Program-made: the position numbers and the translations under genes
Assembly: GCA_945861815.1 (NCBI GenBank)
Contig: CAMAVV010000002.1
Location: 1-31,324, forward strand
Source of the DNA: Thermoflexus hugenholtzii JAD2
GTDB taxonomy: Bacteria > Chloroflexota > Dehalococcoidia > SHYB01
Reading direction: 5' to 3'
DNA: 31,324 bases
Shown here: in pieces, positions 1 to 7,432 of the stretch
Numbering within the stretch: position 1 is the stretch's first letter
Layout of the letters: each line of letters begins with the position of its first letter
Notes under the pieces: model-generated
What the model saw: only the letters and a program-made list of their open reading frames with translations
Database searches by the model: none
Told to the model about the DNA's origin: nothing

Positions 1-852
1 CTTCGCCACGCCTGCGACGGTGACCTGCTGCTCATAGCCCGCAGCGTGCTCAAGTGTGGTGCCGACGAGGGAGAGGCCGGCGCTTTTGGGGACGGCGTAG
101 GACTCGGCGTGCATGACCGTGTGAGAGAGGGGGCGCGCCAAGCTGTTCACATAGACGACCTGTCCGCGCACCGGGGCCACAGGCACATCGTAGCCGAGCC
201 ATTGGCTTGCGGCGCGTCCCCAGGAGCCTGTGGCAAGGACAACCGTTGCCGCCGCAAGCGTCTCCTGGGGCGTGCGCACGCCGGTGACCTTCGCGCCGCG
301 CTTCATCAGGCCAATGACAGGCGTCTCTTCGCGCACAGCAGCGCCATGAGCGACAGCGGCGCGGCGCAGCGTTTCGACGAGGCGCGTGGGGCTGAGCTGT
401 GGTTCTCCTGGGGAATAGGCAGCGCCTCGGATCCTAGGTGAGAGCAACGGCTCGAGGCTTTGCGCCTGCTTCGCGGTGACCCACTCGACGCGGAGGCCGC
501 GTTCGTTGCCGAAGTCGGCGAGGGCGCGCAGGTGGCGCTCTTCATCGGCGGTCATGGCGATGCGCAAGATGCCGGAGGGCAGGCATTCGGCGGAGAGCCG
601 CGCAGTCTCTTCGGCCTCTTCCAGGAAAGGTTTGTAGATGGCGAAGCTATTGAAGCCGAGGTCGATGAGCGCAGGGTCGGACATGCTGTCGGACAGGGGC
701 GCGAGCATACCCGCGGAGGCGTGGGTTGCGCCGGAGCCGAGCTGACGCTGTTCGACGAGCAGCACCTTCACCTTGCGCTTGGCAAGCTCATAGGCGATGC
801 CGCAGCCGATGACGCCGCCGCCAACGATGATGACTTCGGGTGACTTGGGCAT
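1..852 (-). CDS. thiO: Glycine oxidase ThiO (partial, C-terminus beyond window)
   Basis: This FAD-dependent amine oxidase would oxidise glycine to the imine (dehydroglycine) used for the thiazole ring of thiamin. The frame is open from an ATG at 852 to the window edge, giving 284 codons without a stop; family members have about 360-370 residues, so the last quarter is missing here. The N-terminus holds the dinucleotide-binding signature VIIVGGGVIGCGIAYELAKR (residues 7-26), followed by an ATHASAGMLAP stretch near residue 50 that is typical of ThiO/DAO-family enzymes. It lies 78 bp downstream of thiS as the last visible gene of the riboswitch-led thi operon, which supports ThiO over other DAO-family oxidases. 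No strong ribosome-binding site precedes the ATG. Confidence 0.88.
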   Translation of the reverse strand, partial: MPKSPEVIIVGGGVIGCGIAYELAKRKVKVLLVEQRQLGSGATHASAGMLAPLSDSMSDPALIDLGFNSFAIYKPFLEEAEETARLSAECLPSGILRIAMTADEERHLRALADFGNERGLRVEWVTAKQAQSLEPLLSPRIRGAAYSPGEPQLSPTRLVETLRRAAVAHGAAVREETPVIGLMKRGAKVTGVRTPQETLAAATVVLATGSWGRAASQWLGYDVPVAPVRGQVVYVNSLARPLSHTVMHAESYAVPKSAGLSLVGTTLEHAAGYEQQVTVAGVAK

Positions 853-900
853 ATTGTTCTGCTCGTGTGGGAGAGCGCACGCTCCGGTGCAGCACACGGA

Positions 901-916
901 GTCCTTGGGAAAGGAC
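901..916. other. Small hairpin in thiS-thiO gap
   Basis: A perfect 6-bp stem with a four-base loop (GTCCTT GGGA AAGGAC) lies in the 78-bp gap between thiS and thiO. There is no T-tract, so it is not an intrinsic terminator. It could be an mRNA processing or stabilising hairpin, or part of a dispersed repeat; no second copy is seen in this window. Confidence 0.3.
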
Positions 917-930
917 CCTGCGCCCCTACG

Positions 931-1134
931 TTATCCGCCGCCGACCATTTGCACGATGTCTACGATGTCGCCCTCACGAAGGGTGACGCCAGCCCACTGG
1001 TCTTTGTGGACCACCTCGCCGTTGACGCCGACTGCGATGCGTTTGCCCATGACGTCTTTGGCCTCGAGATATGCGGTGAGGCTTAGCGGTCGGTCAAGCG
1101 ATTGAGGTTTGCCGTTAACGGTGAGGGTGATCAT
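931..1134 (-). CDS. thiS: Sulfur carrier protein ThiS
   Basis: ThiS is the small ubiquitin-fold carrier that is adenylated and thiocarboxylated at its C-terminal glycine, then delivers sulfur to ThiG for thiazole formation. The 67-residue product has the family's usual length, starts MITLTVNGKP and ends in GGG, giving the required terminal Gly-Gly. It lies 6 bp after thiE and upstream of thiO, inside the thi operon. No thiF adenylase is visible in the window; it may lie beyond the left edge or elsewhere in the genome. Confidence 0.93.
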   Translation of the reverse strand: MITLTVNGKPQSLDRPLSLTAYLEAKDVMGKRIAVGVNGEVVHKDQWAGVTLREGDIVDIVQMVGGG

Positions 1135-1140
1135 GCCGGT

Positions 1141-1794
1141 TCAGCGTGCAGACTGAAGGACAGGCCCTGACCGCATCGCAGAAAGGAGGCTGCGGGCTGC
1201 CGATTCCGGGTTCTTGGCGGAGAGGAGGCCGGAGACGACGGCGGCTCCATAGGCCCCTGCCTCGATGAGCGCTTGGGCGTTCTGTGCGGTGACGCCGCCG
1301 ATGCCGAGACATGGGATGCCGAGGTTGCCGGCGATTTCCTTCAGCAGGGCAAGTCCTTCAGGGAGTTTGCCGGGCTTGGAGCGCGTCTCGTAGATGGTGC
1401 CGGCGATGAGATAGGCTGCGCCTTCCGCCTCAGCGTTGCGCGCGCCATGGAGGCTGTGGACGGAGCGTCCGACCAGCTTGCCTGGGCCCAGGAGGCGGCG
1501 CGCCATGGCGACGGGCATCGCCGATTCGCCAAGGTGGACGCCATCGGCGTTCACGGCGAGGGCGACATCGATGCGGTCATTGATGATGAAGAGAGCCCTG
1601 CCGGAAATCTTGCGCTCGATAGCCTCGGCGAGCTTGAGCAGTTCCCCGCCTGATAGGTCCTTCTCGCGCAACTGCACCATCGTTACGCCGCCGGCGACAG
1701 CTTGCTCAACCTTTTCGGGCAAGGCATCAATGCCGCAGAGGGTGCGGTCGGTGACGAGGCAGAGAACAGGTGCGACTAGCTTCGGAGCGACCAC
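1141..1794 (-). CDS. thiE: Thiamine-phosphate synthase ThiE
   Basis: ThiE joins HMP pyrophosphate and thiazole phosphate to form thiamin monophosphate in the cytoplasm. The 217-residue TIM-barrel protein has the expected motifs in order: VQLREKD (residues 40-46), IINDR, DGVHLG, GRSVHS, GTIYETRSKPG and a phosphate-binding GIGGV. The start is a GTG; an AGGAG sequence eight bases upstream supports it. The first 19 bp overlap the end of thiG, so the two genes are probably translationally coupled. Length and motifs are typical of the family. Confidence 0.95.
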   Translation of the reverse strand: MVAPKLVAPVLCLVTDRTLCGIDALPEKVEQAVAGGVTMVQLREKDLSGGELLKLAEAIERKISGRALFIINDRIDVALAVNADGVHLGESAMPVAMARRLLGPGKLVGRSVHSLHGARNAEAEGAAYLIAGTIYETRSKPGKLPEGLALLKEIAGNLGIPCLGIGGVTAQNAQALIEAGAYGAAVVSGLLSAKNPESAARSLLSAMRSGPVLQSAR

Positions 1795-2561
1795 GCCGGG
1801 ATCTCCTCTTGCGGGCTGGAGGCCGAAGCGTAGGCCTTTTTGGGCATGCGCCCAGCCATGTACGCCTTGCGTCCAGCCTCGACCCCAAGCTTCATCGCCT
1901 CGCCCATGCCGACAGGGTCTTTCGCGAGGGCGATGGCCGAGTTGATGAGGACGGCATCTGCGCCGATCTCCATCGCAAGAGAGGCGTCGGAAGGCGCGCC
2001 AAGGCCAGCGTCGACGACGACGGGAATCCTGGCCTGCTCGATGATGATCTTGATCTGCTCAAAGGTGATCATGCCCTGGCCGGAGCCGATGGGCGAGGCG
2101 AGAGGCATCACCGTCGCCGTGCCGATCTCCTCAAGGCGCTTGGCCAGCACCGGGTCGGTGTTGATGTAGGGCAGGACGACGAAGCCTTCCTTCACCAAAA
2201 CCTTCGCCGCCTCCAGGGTGCCGATGGGGTCAGGGAGCAGATATTTGGAGTCGGGGATGACTTCCAGCTTCACCCAATCGGAGAGCCCCATGCTGCGGGC
2301 GAGGCGCGCCGTATAGATGGCCTCCTCGGCGGTCTTGCATCCGGCGGTGTTGGGCAGGATGGCGTAGCGCGTCCAGTCGATATAGTCGAGGATGGTGCGC
2401 TCGCCTTTAGAGAAGTCGATGCGCTTAAGGGCGACGGTGACCATCTCGGCCCCTGATGCCTCGATGGCACGCACCATCTCGTCCATGGTGCGGTACTTGC
2501 CTGTGCCGACCATGAGCCGCGAGCGTAGCCGCTTCCCCGCGATGACCAGGTCTCTATCCAT
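1776..2561 (-). CDS. thiG: Thiazole synthase ThiG
   Basis: ThiG forms the thiazole phosphate from deoxyxylulose 5-phosphate, dehydroglycine and ThiS thiocarboxylate. The 261-residue product carries the family's Schiff-base region (VKLEVIPDSKYLLPD), the PLASPIGSGQGM loop and the VDAGLGAPSDA phosphate-binding region. I place the start at the ATG at 2561, because GAGGAGG lies five bases upstream. The longer frame begins with a GTG at 2591, inside the riboswitch terminator hairpin, and is unlikely to be translated. The substrate DXP is the product of dxs, which is encoded at the far end of this window. Confidence 0.95.
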   Translation of the reverse strand: MDRDLVIAGKRLRSRLMVGTGKYRTMDEMVRAIEASGAEMVTVALKRIDFSKGERTILDYIDWTRYAILPNTAGCKTAEEAIYTARLARSMGLSDWVKLEVIPDSKYLLPDPIGTLEAAKVLVKEGFVVLPYINTDPVLAKRLEEIGTATVMPLASPIGSGQGMITFEQIKIIIEQARIPVVVDAGLGAPSDASLAMEIGADAVLINSAIALAKDPVGMGEAMKLGVEAGRKAYMAGRMPKKAYASASSPQEEIPAWSLRS

Positions 2562-2579
2562 GCCAGCCTCCTCAAGCAC

Positions 2580-2610
2580 AAAAGAAAACACCGCTTGCAG
2601 GCGGTGTTTT
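2580..2610 (-). terminator. Intrinsic terminator of the TPP riboswitch expression platform
   Basis: On the minus strand a perfect 10-bp stem (AAAACACCGC with GCGGTGTTTT) around a six-base loop is followed by a TTTTCTTTT tract. It lies between the TPP aptamer and the thiG Shine-Dalgarno sequence, so the riboswitch probably works by premature transcription termination when TPP is bound. Confidence 0.88.
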
Positions 2611-2623
2611 GAGAGGACTAGTT

Positions 2624-2712
<89 letters not shown>

Positions 2713-2725
2713 ATGCGACAAACCC

Positions 2726-2754
2726 ACTATAGGCCGACGGCATAGGGGTGTCAA
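2726..2754 (-). promoter_or_regulatory. Promoter of the thi operon
   Basis: The minus strand has a consensus -35 TTGACA (2754-2749), a 17-bp spacer and a -10 TATAGT (2731-2726). The predicted start near 2719 is just ahead of the TPP aptamer, which supports the call. Confidence 0.8.
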
Positions 2755-2789
2755 CACAGGCCAACAGAAGGGAGACAGAAGAGGAAGGG

Positions 2790-4205
2790 CTAGCCTAGCT
2801 CGGCCCTGAACCTGTGGTAGTCCACGGCGTTCTTGAGGGCGCGGGCGGCGCGGTCGTAAGAGGTGAAGCTGGGCACACCGCCAGCCTCGAATTTGCCTGC
2901 AATCTCCTTGAGCGCCTCGGCGTCGGAGAAGGGGCGCGGCGAGAGGGCAACTGCGACGAGGGGTTTCTTTCCGCTGCGCTCCTTCAGCTTTGTCATCGCC
3001 TCCACCTGCGACGTGACCATGGAGTTCGCGGCGCGGAAGCTGTAGACAGGCACCTGCATGACGATGATATCGATGACCGGGTCGTCGGTGAGGATGTCGA
3101 GGATTGTGTCGAGCTCTTTGCGGTTGGTGCCGAGGTCGATGGGGTTGCTGAAGCTGGCGCCGACGAGGCTGAAGAACTCGCCGAGGCGTTTGTAGGACGA
3201 CTGCGAAAGGGCAGGGACGCGCATGCCTGCGTGAGCGAAGGCGTCCGTGATGGAGACCGATTGCCCGCCAGCGCCGCCCATGAGGCCGCAGCCGCTGCCG
3301 GTGAAAGCAGGCAGCTTCACGAGGGCCTTTGCCGTATCCAGGGCCTCCTCCAGCGTGCGCACCAGGATTGCGCCCGTCTGTTTGCAGGCCGCCTCCCATA
3401 TCGCCAGGGATTCGGAGAGGGAGGCCGTGTGGGACGAGGTTGCGCGCTTGCCCTCCTCCGTCTGGCCGCCCTTCCAGATGATTACAGGCTTTTTTGGCGC
3501 AGTCTCGCGCAGGAGCTTAAAGAAGCGTCGCCCGTCCTTGAGGCCTTCGACGTACATCACGATGACCTGGGATTGGGCATCGTTCGCCATGTATTCGAGG
3601 AAGTCGGCGTTCTCCAGCACGATGCCGTTGCCGAAGCTGACCATCTTGCTGATGCGCAACCCCAGCTCAGGCGCGCCGAGGGAGAAGGAGATGCCGTGGG
3701 AGCCGCTCTGGCTGCAGAAGGCGATGTTGCCGCCGTCATAGACGGGCTGGCCTGGGGAGAAGCAGAGGCCCGCGCCAGGGTTGTAGATGCCCATGCAGTT
3801 GGGGCCGATGAGCACCATGCCCGACTGCTTGGCCATTGCCAGGACCTTGTTCTGCATATCCATGCCGTCGGCGGTGTGGGTCTCAGCGAAGCCGGCGGTG
3901 AACATGGTGACGCCGCCAACCTTGTGGGTGATGCAATCGGCAAGGATGCGGGGCGCGACGGAGCGCGGGACGGCGATGATGCCGTAGTCCACAGGCCCGG
4001 GCACCTCGGCGAGGCTCTTGAAGTTCTGCACGCCCATCGCCTCGATGCCGGGGATCTCATTGGGATCGATCTGGACGGAGTAGACCTTGCCCTTCAGCTG
4101 CTTCTGGCTGTTGAGCCACATGTAGCCGCCAGCCTTTTTATCGCCAAAGACGACGACGGTCTTTGGGTTGAAGACGCGGTCGAGGGCGGCATGGGAGACG
4201 GGCAT
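2790..4205 (-). CDS. CoA-binding acyl-CoA synthetase (ADP-forming)/succinyl-CoA ligase alpha-like protein
   Basis: The 471-residue product resembles the alpha part of ADP-forming acyl-CoA synthetases. It has an N-terminal Rossmann CoA-binding domain (from VVVFGDKKAGGY), a GPNCMGIYNP motif, then two flavodoxin-like succinyl-CoA-ligase domains with CSQSGSHGI and a SHTASLSES segment aligned to the region of the phosphorylated His loop. The ATP-grasp (beta) domain found in full-length enzymes is absent and no neighbour supplies it, so a partner subunit elsewhere would be needed for thioester synthesis. The ATG at 4205 was chosen because AAGGAG lies six bases upstream; the frame extends 33 codons further without a better site. 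The exact substrate cannot be told. Confidence 0.75.
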   Translation of the reverse strand: MPVSHAALDRVFNPKTVVVFGDKKAGGYMWLNSQKQLKGKVYSVQIDPNEIPGIEAMGVQNFKSLAEVPGPVDYGIIAVPRSVAPRILADCITHKVGGVTMFTAGFAETHTADGMDMQNKVLAMAKQSGMVLIGPNCMGIYNPGAGLCFSPGQPVYDGGNIAFCSQSGSHGISFSLGAPELGLRISKMVSFGNGIVLENADFLEYMANDAQSQVIVMYVEGLKDGRRFFKLLRETAPKKPVIIWKGGQTEEGKRATSSHTASLSESLAIWEAACKQTGAILVRTLEEALDTAKALVKLPAFTGSGCGLMGGAGGQSVSITDAFAHAGMRVPALSQSSYKRLGEFFSLVGASFSNPIDLGTNRKELDTILDILTDDPVIDIIVMQVPVYSFRAANSMVTSQVEAMTKLKERSGKKPLVAVALSPRPFSDAEALKEIAGKFEAGGVPSFTSYDRAARALKNAVDYHRFRAELG

Positions 4206-4230
4206 GGGAGGCTCCTTGATTGCGGAGGGG

Positions 4231-4236
4231 ATTATA
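4231..4236 (-). promoter_or_regulatory. Candidate -10 box for the acyl-CoA synthetase-like gene
   Basis: A perfect TATAAT on the minus strand lies about 26 bases before the chosen ATG, predicting a short leader with the AAGGAG ribosome site. No good -35 is seen at 16-18 bp, so the promoter is weak or needs an activator. Confidence 0.4.
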
Positions 4237-4287
4237 GCGCAGACCCTTGTGTGCCACGCAGGACCCCCTTGACGCACCCTGTAGACT

Positions 4288-4304
4288 ATGAGACGAGGTC
4301 TCAT
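4288..4304. promoter_or_regulatory. Candidate Fur/Zur-family operator before the repressor gene
   Basis: A perfect 7-3-7 inverted repeat, ATGAGAC GAG GTCTCAT, ends two bases before the ATG of the Fur-family gene. A related site stands in the same position before znuA (4802-4818). Its place at the expected transcription start suggests autorepression. A TTGACG at 4269-4274 could be a -35, but no well-spaced -10 is visible. Confidence 0.55.
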
Positions 4305-4306
4305 TT

Positions 4307-4750
4307 ATGCCTACTAAGGCACACCATCCACTCGTCGAAGACTTCCTTGCGCGCCTGGAGGAGAAGGACTACCGCCATACCGGGACGCGGGAGGAGGTCG
4401 CGCGCGCCGTGGCCCAGCAGGGGAGCCACTTCACTGCGGAGGCGCTCTGCGAGGCGTTGCCACGGGTTGGACGGGCCACCGTCTATCGCAACGTGAAGCT
4501 TTTGGTGGAGATGGGTTTCCTCTGCCGCGTCCTCATGGAAGACGGCGAGCTGCACTACCAAGTGAGCCACAAGGGCCACCATCATCACCTGATCTGCACC
4601 TACTGTGGCCAGTCCCAGGACCTCCTGAACTGCGACTTCCAGGGCCTGCTGAAAGAGAAGGCCTCGACGCAGGGATTTGAGGTCGAAGGCCACACCGTGG
4701 AGCTCTACGGCCGCTGTCGCACCTGCGCCAGCGAGGCGACGGCCAGCTAG
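4307..4750 (+). CDS. Fur-family transcriptional regulator, probably zinc-responsive (Zur)
   Basis: This 147-residue cytoplasmic repressor has the Fur layout. A winged helix with recognition helix GRATVYRNVKLLVEMG spans residues 55-70, a metal-sensing HKGHHHH stretch residues 88-94, and two CxxC pairs (C97/C100 and C137/C140) would hold the structural zinc. It stands 68 bp upstream of a metal ABC importer, and the same type of inverted repeat precedes both genes, so it most likely represses them when metal is plentiful. Zinc is favoured by the transporter type, but Mur or PerR-like roles are not excluded by sequence alone. No Shine-Dalgarno precedes the ATG, so the mRNA may be nearly leaderless. 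Confidence 0.85.
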   Translation: MPTKAHHPLVEDFLARLEEKDYRHTGTREEVARAVAQQGSHFTAEALCEALPRVGRATVYRNVKLLVEMGFLCRVLMEDGELHYQVSHKGHHHHLICTYCGQSQDLLNCDFQGLLKEKASTQGFEVEGHTVELYGRCRTCASEATAS

Positions 4751-4801
4751 CAGCGTGATTTTCGCAAGCGATGTGCCACCCGCTATCAAAATCGCGCCAT
4801 A

Positions 4802-4818
4802 TTGAGATTGAGTATCAA
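4802..4818. promoter_or_regulatory. Candidate Fur/Zur-family operator before znuA
   Basis: An imperfect 7-3-7 inverted repeat, TTGAGAT TGA GTATCAA, matches the site at 4288-4304 at 10 of 14 arm positions (shared TGAGA...GT.TCA). It ends directly at the znuA ATG (4819), the same arrangement as before the repressor gene. Confidence 0.5.
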
Positions 4819-5751
4819 ATGAGCAGTGAAACGGACAATATTTCGAGGCGGCTAAAGCTCCCGGCCATCGTGTGTGCTGGGCTTGTTGTCTTTCTCACAG
4901 CTTGCGGCAGCGGCGGCTCTTTGTCCGACTCCGGCAAGCTCTCCGTCGTCACCACCTTCTATCCCTTGCAGTACCTGGCCGAGCGCATCGGCGGCGACCG
5001 CGTCAGCGTCAGGAACCTCGTGCCGCCAGGCATCGAGCTCCACGATTGGGAGCCAAAGCCTCGGGATGTGACGGCGATTAAGCGGGCGAAGGCCTTTGTC
5101 TATCAAGGCGCGGGATTGGAGTGGTGGGCGGAGCGCGTTGTGGATGGCCTCTCCGCAAGCGGCCCTGTGGCGGTGAAGGCGACCGATGGCCTTGCGCTTT
5201 TGCGAAGCAACGATGGCGATGCGCCCTTCGACTCCCACGTCTGGCTCGACCCGGCGCTCTATGCGGAGCAGGCTATCGCCGTGCGCGACGCCCTGGCGAA
5301 GGCCGACCCTGCCGGCGCAAGCGTCTACTCGGCAAACCTCGCGTCGCTCACCGGCGACCTAGAGAAGCTCACCGCGGAGATGAAGCAAGGCTTGGCTAAG
5401 TGCGCGCGTGATACGATGGTCACCTCCCACGCCGCCTTCGCCTATCTTGCCGGGCGTTTTGGGCTGAAGCAGGTCGCCGTCTCCGGCCTTTCGCCTGAGG
5501 CGGAGCCGAGCCCTGCGCGCCTGCGCCAGGTGATCGAGCAGGTGCGGCGCGAAGGGGCGACGCATATCTTTTTCGAGACGCTGGTCAGCGATGCCGTGGC
5601 AAAGACGATTGCGCGGGAGGCTGGCGTAAAGACGCTCGTATTGAATCCCATCGAGGGCCTCTCGAAGGACGAATTGAAGGCGGGCGCGAGCTATTTCACG
5701 GTGCAGCGGCAAAACCTGGCGAACCTGAGGACGGCCCTGGAATGCGCTTGA
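4819..5751 (+). CDS. znuA: Metal ABC transporter substrate-binding lipoprotein (ZnuA-like)
   Basis: This cluster A-I solute-binding protein would capture Zn2+ (or Mn2+) outside the membrane for ZnuB/ZnuC. The 310-residue product has an N-terminal hydrophobic signal ending in a lipobox, LTAC, with Cys29 as the lipid anchor. The three family histidines are visible at H75 (ELHDWEPKP), H140 (DSHVWLDP) and H204 (TSHAAFAYLA). The fourth-site region reads LNPIEGLS rather than the LDPLG common in manganese-type proteins, which leans to zinc. The His-rich loop of classical ZnuA is missing. I chose the ATG at 4819; an in-frame ATG at 4771 would place the operator inside the gene. There is no clear ribosome-binding site. 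Confidence 0.88.
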   Translation: MSSETDNISRRLKLPAIVCAGLVVFLTACGSGGSLSDSGKLSVVTTFYPLQYLAERIGGDRVSVRNLVPPGIELHDWEPKPRDVTAIKRAKAFVYQGAGLEWWAERVVDGLSASGPVAVKATDGLALLRSNDGDAPFDSHVWLDPALYAEQAIAVRDALAKADPAGASVYSANLASLTGDLEKLTAEMKQGLAKCARDTMVTSHAAFAYLAGRFGLKQVAVSGLSPEAEPSPARLRQVIEQVRREGATHIFFETLVSDAVAKTIAREAGVKTLVLNPIEGLSKDELKAGASYFTVQRQNLANLRTALECA

Positions 5752-5774
5752 AGGAGCACTCCCTCTTTCATTCT

Positions 5775-5789
5775 CCCCCATCAAGGGGG
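5775..5789. other. GC hairpin between znuA and znuC
   Basis: CCCCC ATCAA GGGGG forms a 5-bp all-GC stem in the 58-bp gap after znuA. It lacks a T-tract, so it is not a terminator. It may adjust the relative amounts of binding protein and membrane-complex mRNA, as is common in ABC operons. Confidence 0.3.
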
Positions 5790-5809
5790 CGAGGAGTTTC
5801 GGGAAAACG

Positions 5810-6577
5810 ATGCGTATGAACGGCAACACATCGGCTCCTCCGCTCACATTCGAAGGCGTGACCTTCGCCTATGGCTCAACACCTGCGGTGGAGGACGTCA
5901 CCTTCACCATCGAGAAGGGCGACTTTGTCGCGCTGATCGGCCCCAACGGCAGCGGCAAAACGACGCTGGCGCGCCTGGGGATAGGCCTCGAGCATCCGCA
6001 AAAAGGCACGGTCGCTCTCTTTGGCACACCGCTGCGACACTTCACCCAGTGGCACCGGGTGGGCTATGTGCCACAGCGCACCATGGCCTTCAGCGTGCGC
6101 TTCCCCGCGAAGGTGCGCGATGTGGTGGCGATGGGCGAGTACCGGGGCTTCCAGCCGCTTGCCATCTTCCAGCGGAAGATGACCGATGCGGCGGCCCAGG
6201 CGCTCAAGACCGCCGGCATGTGGGACTATCGCGACCGCCTTATCAGCGAGCTTTCAGGCGGCCAGCAGCAGCGCGTCCTCATCGCCCGCGCCTTGGTGCA
6301 CGAGCCTGAATTGCTGGTGCTCGACGAGCCGACGACGGGCATCGACAAGCCGGGGCAGGAGGAGTTCTACTCCCTGCTGCGCCAGCTTCGCGAAAAGTAC
6401 GGTGTCACGATTTTGATGATCTCCCACGACATCGGCGTGGTGATGCACGACGCCTCGAAGGTGGCCTGCATCAACATTAGGCTTCTCTCCTACGCGCCGC
6501 CCAACGAGCTGACGGATGAAGTGCTGACGCGCGTCTACGGCCACACGGCAGACGTCGTCATCCATAGGCACCGGTGA
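5810..6577 (+). CDS. znuC: Metal ABC transporter ATPase (ZnuC-like)
   Basis: This is the cytoplasmic ATP-hydrolysing subunit that powers metal uptake through ZnuB. The 255-residue protein has Walker A GPNGSGKT (44-51), Q-loop Gln89 (YVPQR), signature LSGGQQQR (148-155), Walker B LLVLDEP (168-174) and switch His206 (SHD). It sits 58 bp after znuA and 6 bp before znuB, so the three form a standard uptake operon. Two in-frame ATGs (5810 and 5816) are possible; a GAGGAG sequence lies 13-19 bases upstream. Confidence 0.92.
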   Translation: MRMNGNTSAPPLTFEGVTFAYGSTPAVEDVTFTIEKGDFVALIGPNGSGKTTLARLGIGLEHPQKGTVALFGTPLRHFTQWHRVGYVPQRTMAFSVRFPAKVRDVVAMGEYRGFQPLAIFQRKMTDAAAQALKTAGMWDYRDRLISELSGGQQQRVLIARALVHEPELLVLDEPTTGIDKPGQEEFYSLLRQLREKYGVTILMISHDIGVVMHDASKVACINIRLLSYAPPNELTDEVLTRVYGHTADVVIHRHR

Positions 6578-6583
6578 TGTGCC

Positions 6584-7402
6584 ATGCCTGAGATATTCCA
6601 GCTCGATTTCATGGTGCGCGCCTTCATCGCCGGAGGAGCTATAGGCGTCAGCGCCCCTGTCCTCGGCACGTTCTTGGTGCTGCGCCGCCTCTCCCTCATC
6701 GCGGAGACGCTCTCCCACGTCGCCATCACCGGCGCGGCCATCGGTATCTTCCTCGGCGACTACCCAATCATCATCGCGATGGCGACCTCGGTTGCTGCTG
6801 CCATTGCGTTGGAGCGTCTGCGCACAACGCGCTGGCTCGCAAGCGACGGCGCGCTTGCCCTGGTTCTTTACACCGCCCTGGCAGTCGCCCTTGTCCTCAT
6901 CAGCCGCGGCGACCACCTGAACGTCAGCCTGCTTGGCTATCTCTTCGGCAACGTCGTCACCGTCACCTCCGCCGATGTCTGGGCAGCCGTCGCCGCGAGC
7001 GTGCTGACCCTGTTCTTCATCGGCCTCCTCTATAGCGAGTTCCTGCAATCAACCTTTGACGCAGATATGGCGAAGGTCTCGGGCGTCCCGGTGCAGCGGG
7101 TGAACCTGCTGCTGGCCATCCTCACGGGCGTGACGGTGACCCTTTCGATGCGCGTCGTCGGCGGACTCTTGGTCGGCGCGCTCATCGTGCTGCCGGTACT
7201 GGCGGCGCTCCAACTGAAACGCGCCTTTCGCACGACACTCCTTATTGGGGCACTCATCGGAGCGGCGAGCGTCTTCATTGGCCTCACGGTCTCGTACTAC
7301 CAAGACATCGCGGCGAGCGGGGCCATCGTGCTGACGGCGCTGGCGATCCTGATGGCGATTACGGGAGTGAGGACCGCCTTGGCGCGGCGGGCGACGGTAT
7401 AA
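6584..7402 (+). CDS. znuB: Metal ABC transporter permease (ZnuB-like, ABC-3 family)
   Basis: This is the membrane-spanning half of the zinc/manganese importer. The 272-residue protein is strongly hydrophobic, with about eight predicted helices. It contains the ABC-3 features GTFLVLRRLSLIAETLSHVAI near the N-terminus (residues 25-45) and SMRVVGGLLVGALIVLPVL (about 188-206), where the coupling helix meets the ATPase. It begins six bases after znuC, and its stop codon overlaps a TATAAT that may be the -10 of the next gene. Confidence 0.92.
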   Translation: MPEIFQLDFMVRAFIAGGAIGVSAPVLGTFLVLRRLSLIAETLSHVAITGAAIGIFLGDYPIIIAMATSVAAAIALERLRTTRWLASDGALALVLYTALAVALVLISRGDHLNVSLLGYLFGNVVTVTSADVWAAVAASVLTLFFIGLLYSEFLQSTFDADMAKVSGVPVQRVNLLLAILTGVTVTLSMRVVGGLLVGALIVLPVLAALQLKRAFRTTLLIGALIGAASVFIGLTVSYYQDIAASGAIVLTALAILMAITGVRTALARRATV

Positions 7403-7403
7403 T
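7398..7403 (+). promoter_or_regulatory. Candidate -10 box for the PPOX-type gene
   Basis: A perfect TATAAT overlaps the znuB stop codon, 29 bases before the next ATG. The nearest TTGGCG is only 13 bp upstream, so the -35 is unclear and the call is tentative. Confidence 0.35.
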
Positions 7404-7432
7404 CGCGCAAACGCATCGAGTGGAGGCGACCA

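Noticed and set aside
2814..4496. 560-codon open frame on the plus strand
   Set aside because: It runs antisense to the acyl-CoA synthetase-like gene and into the regulator gene. Its product is a low-complexity Ala/Asp/Glu/His/Val mix with no motif, the usual shadow of a GC-rich gene.
4771..4818. Upstream ATG start for znuA
   Set aside because: The extra 16 residues would place the candidate operator inside the coding region and put polar residues far ahead of the lipoprotein signal.
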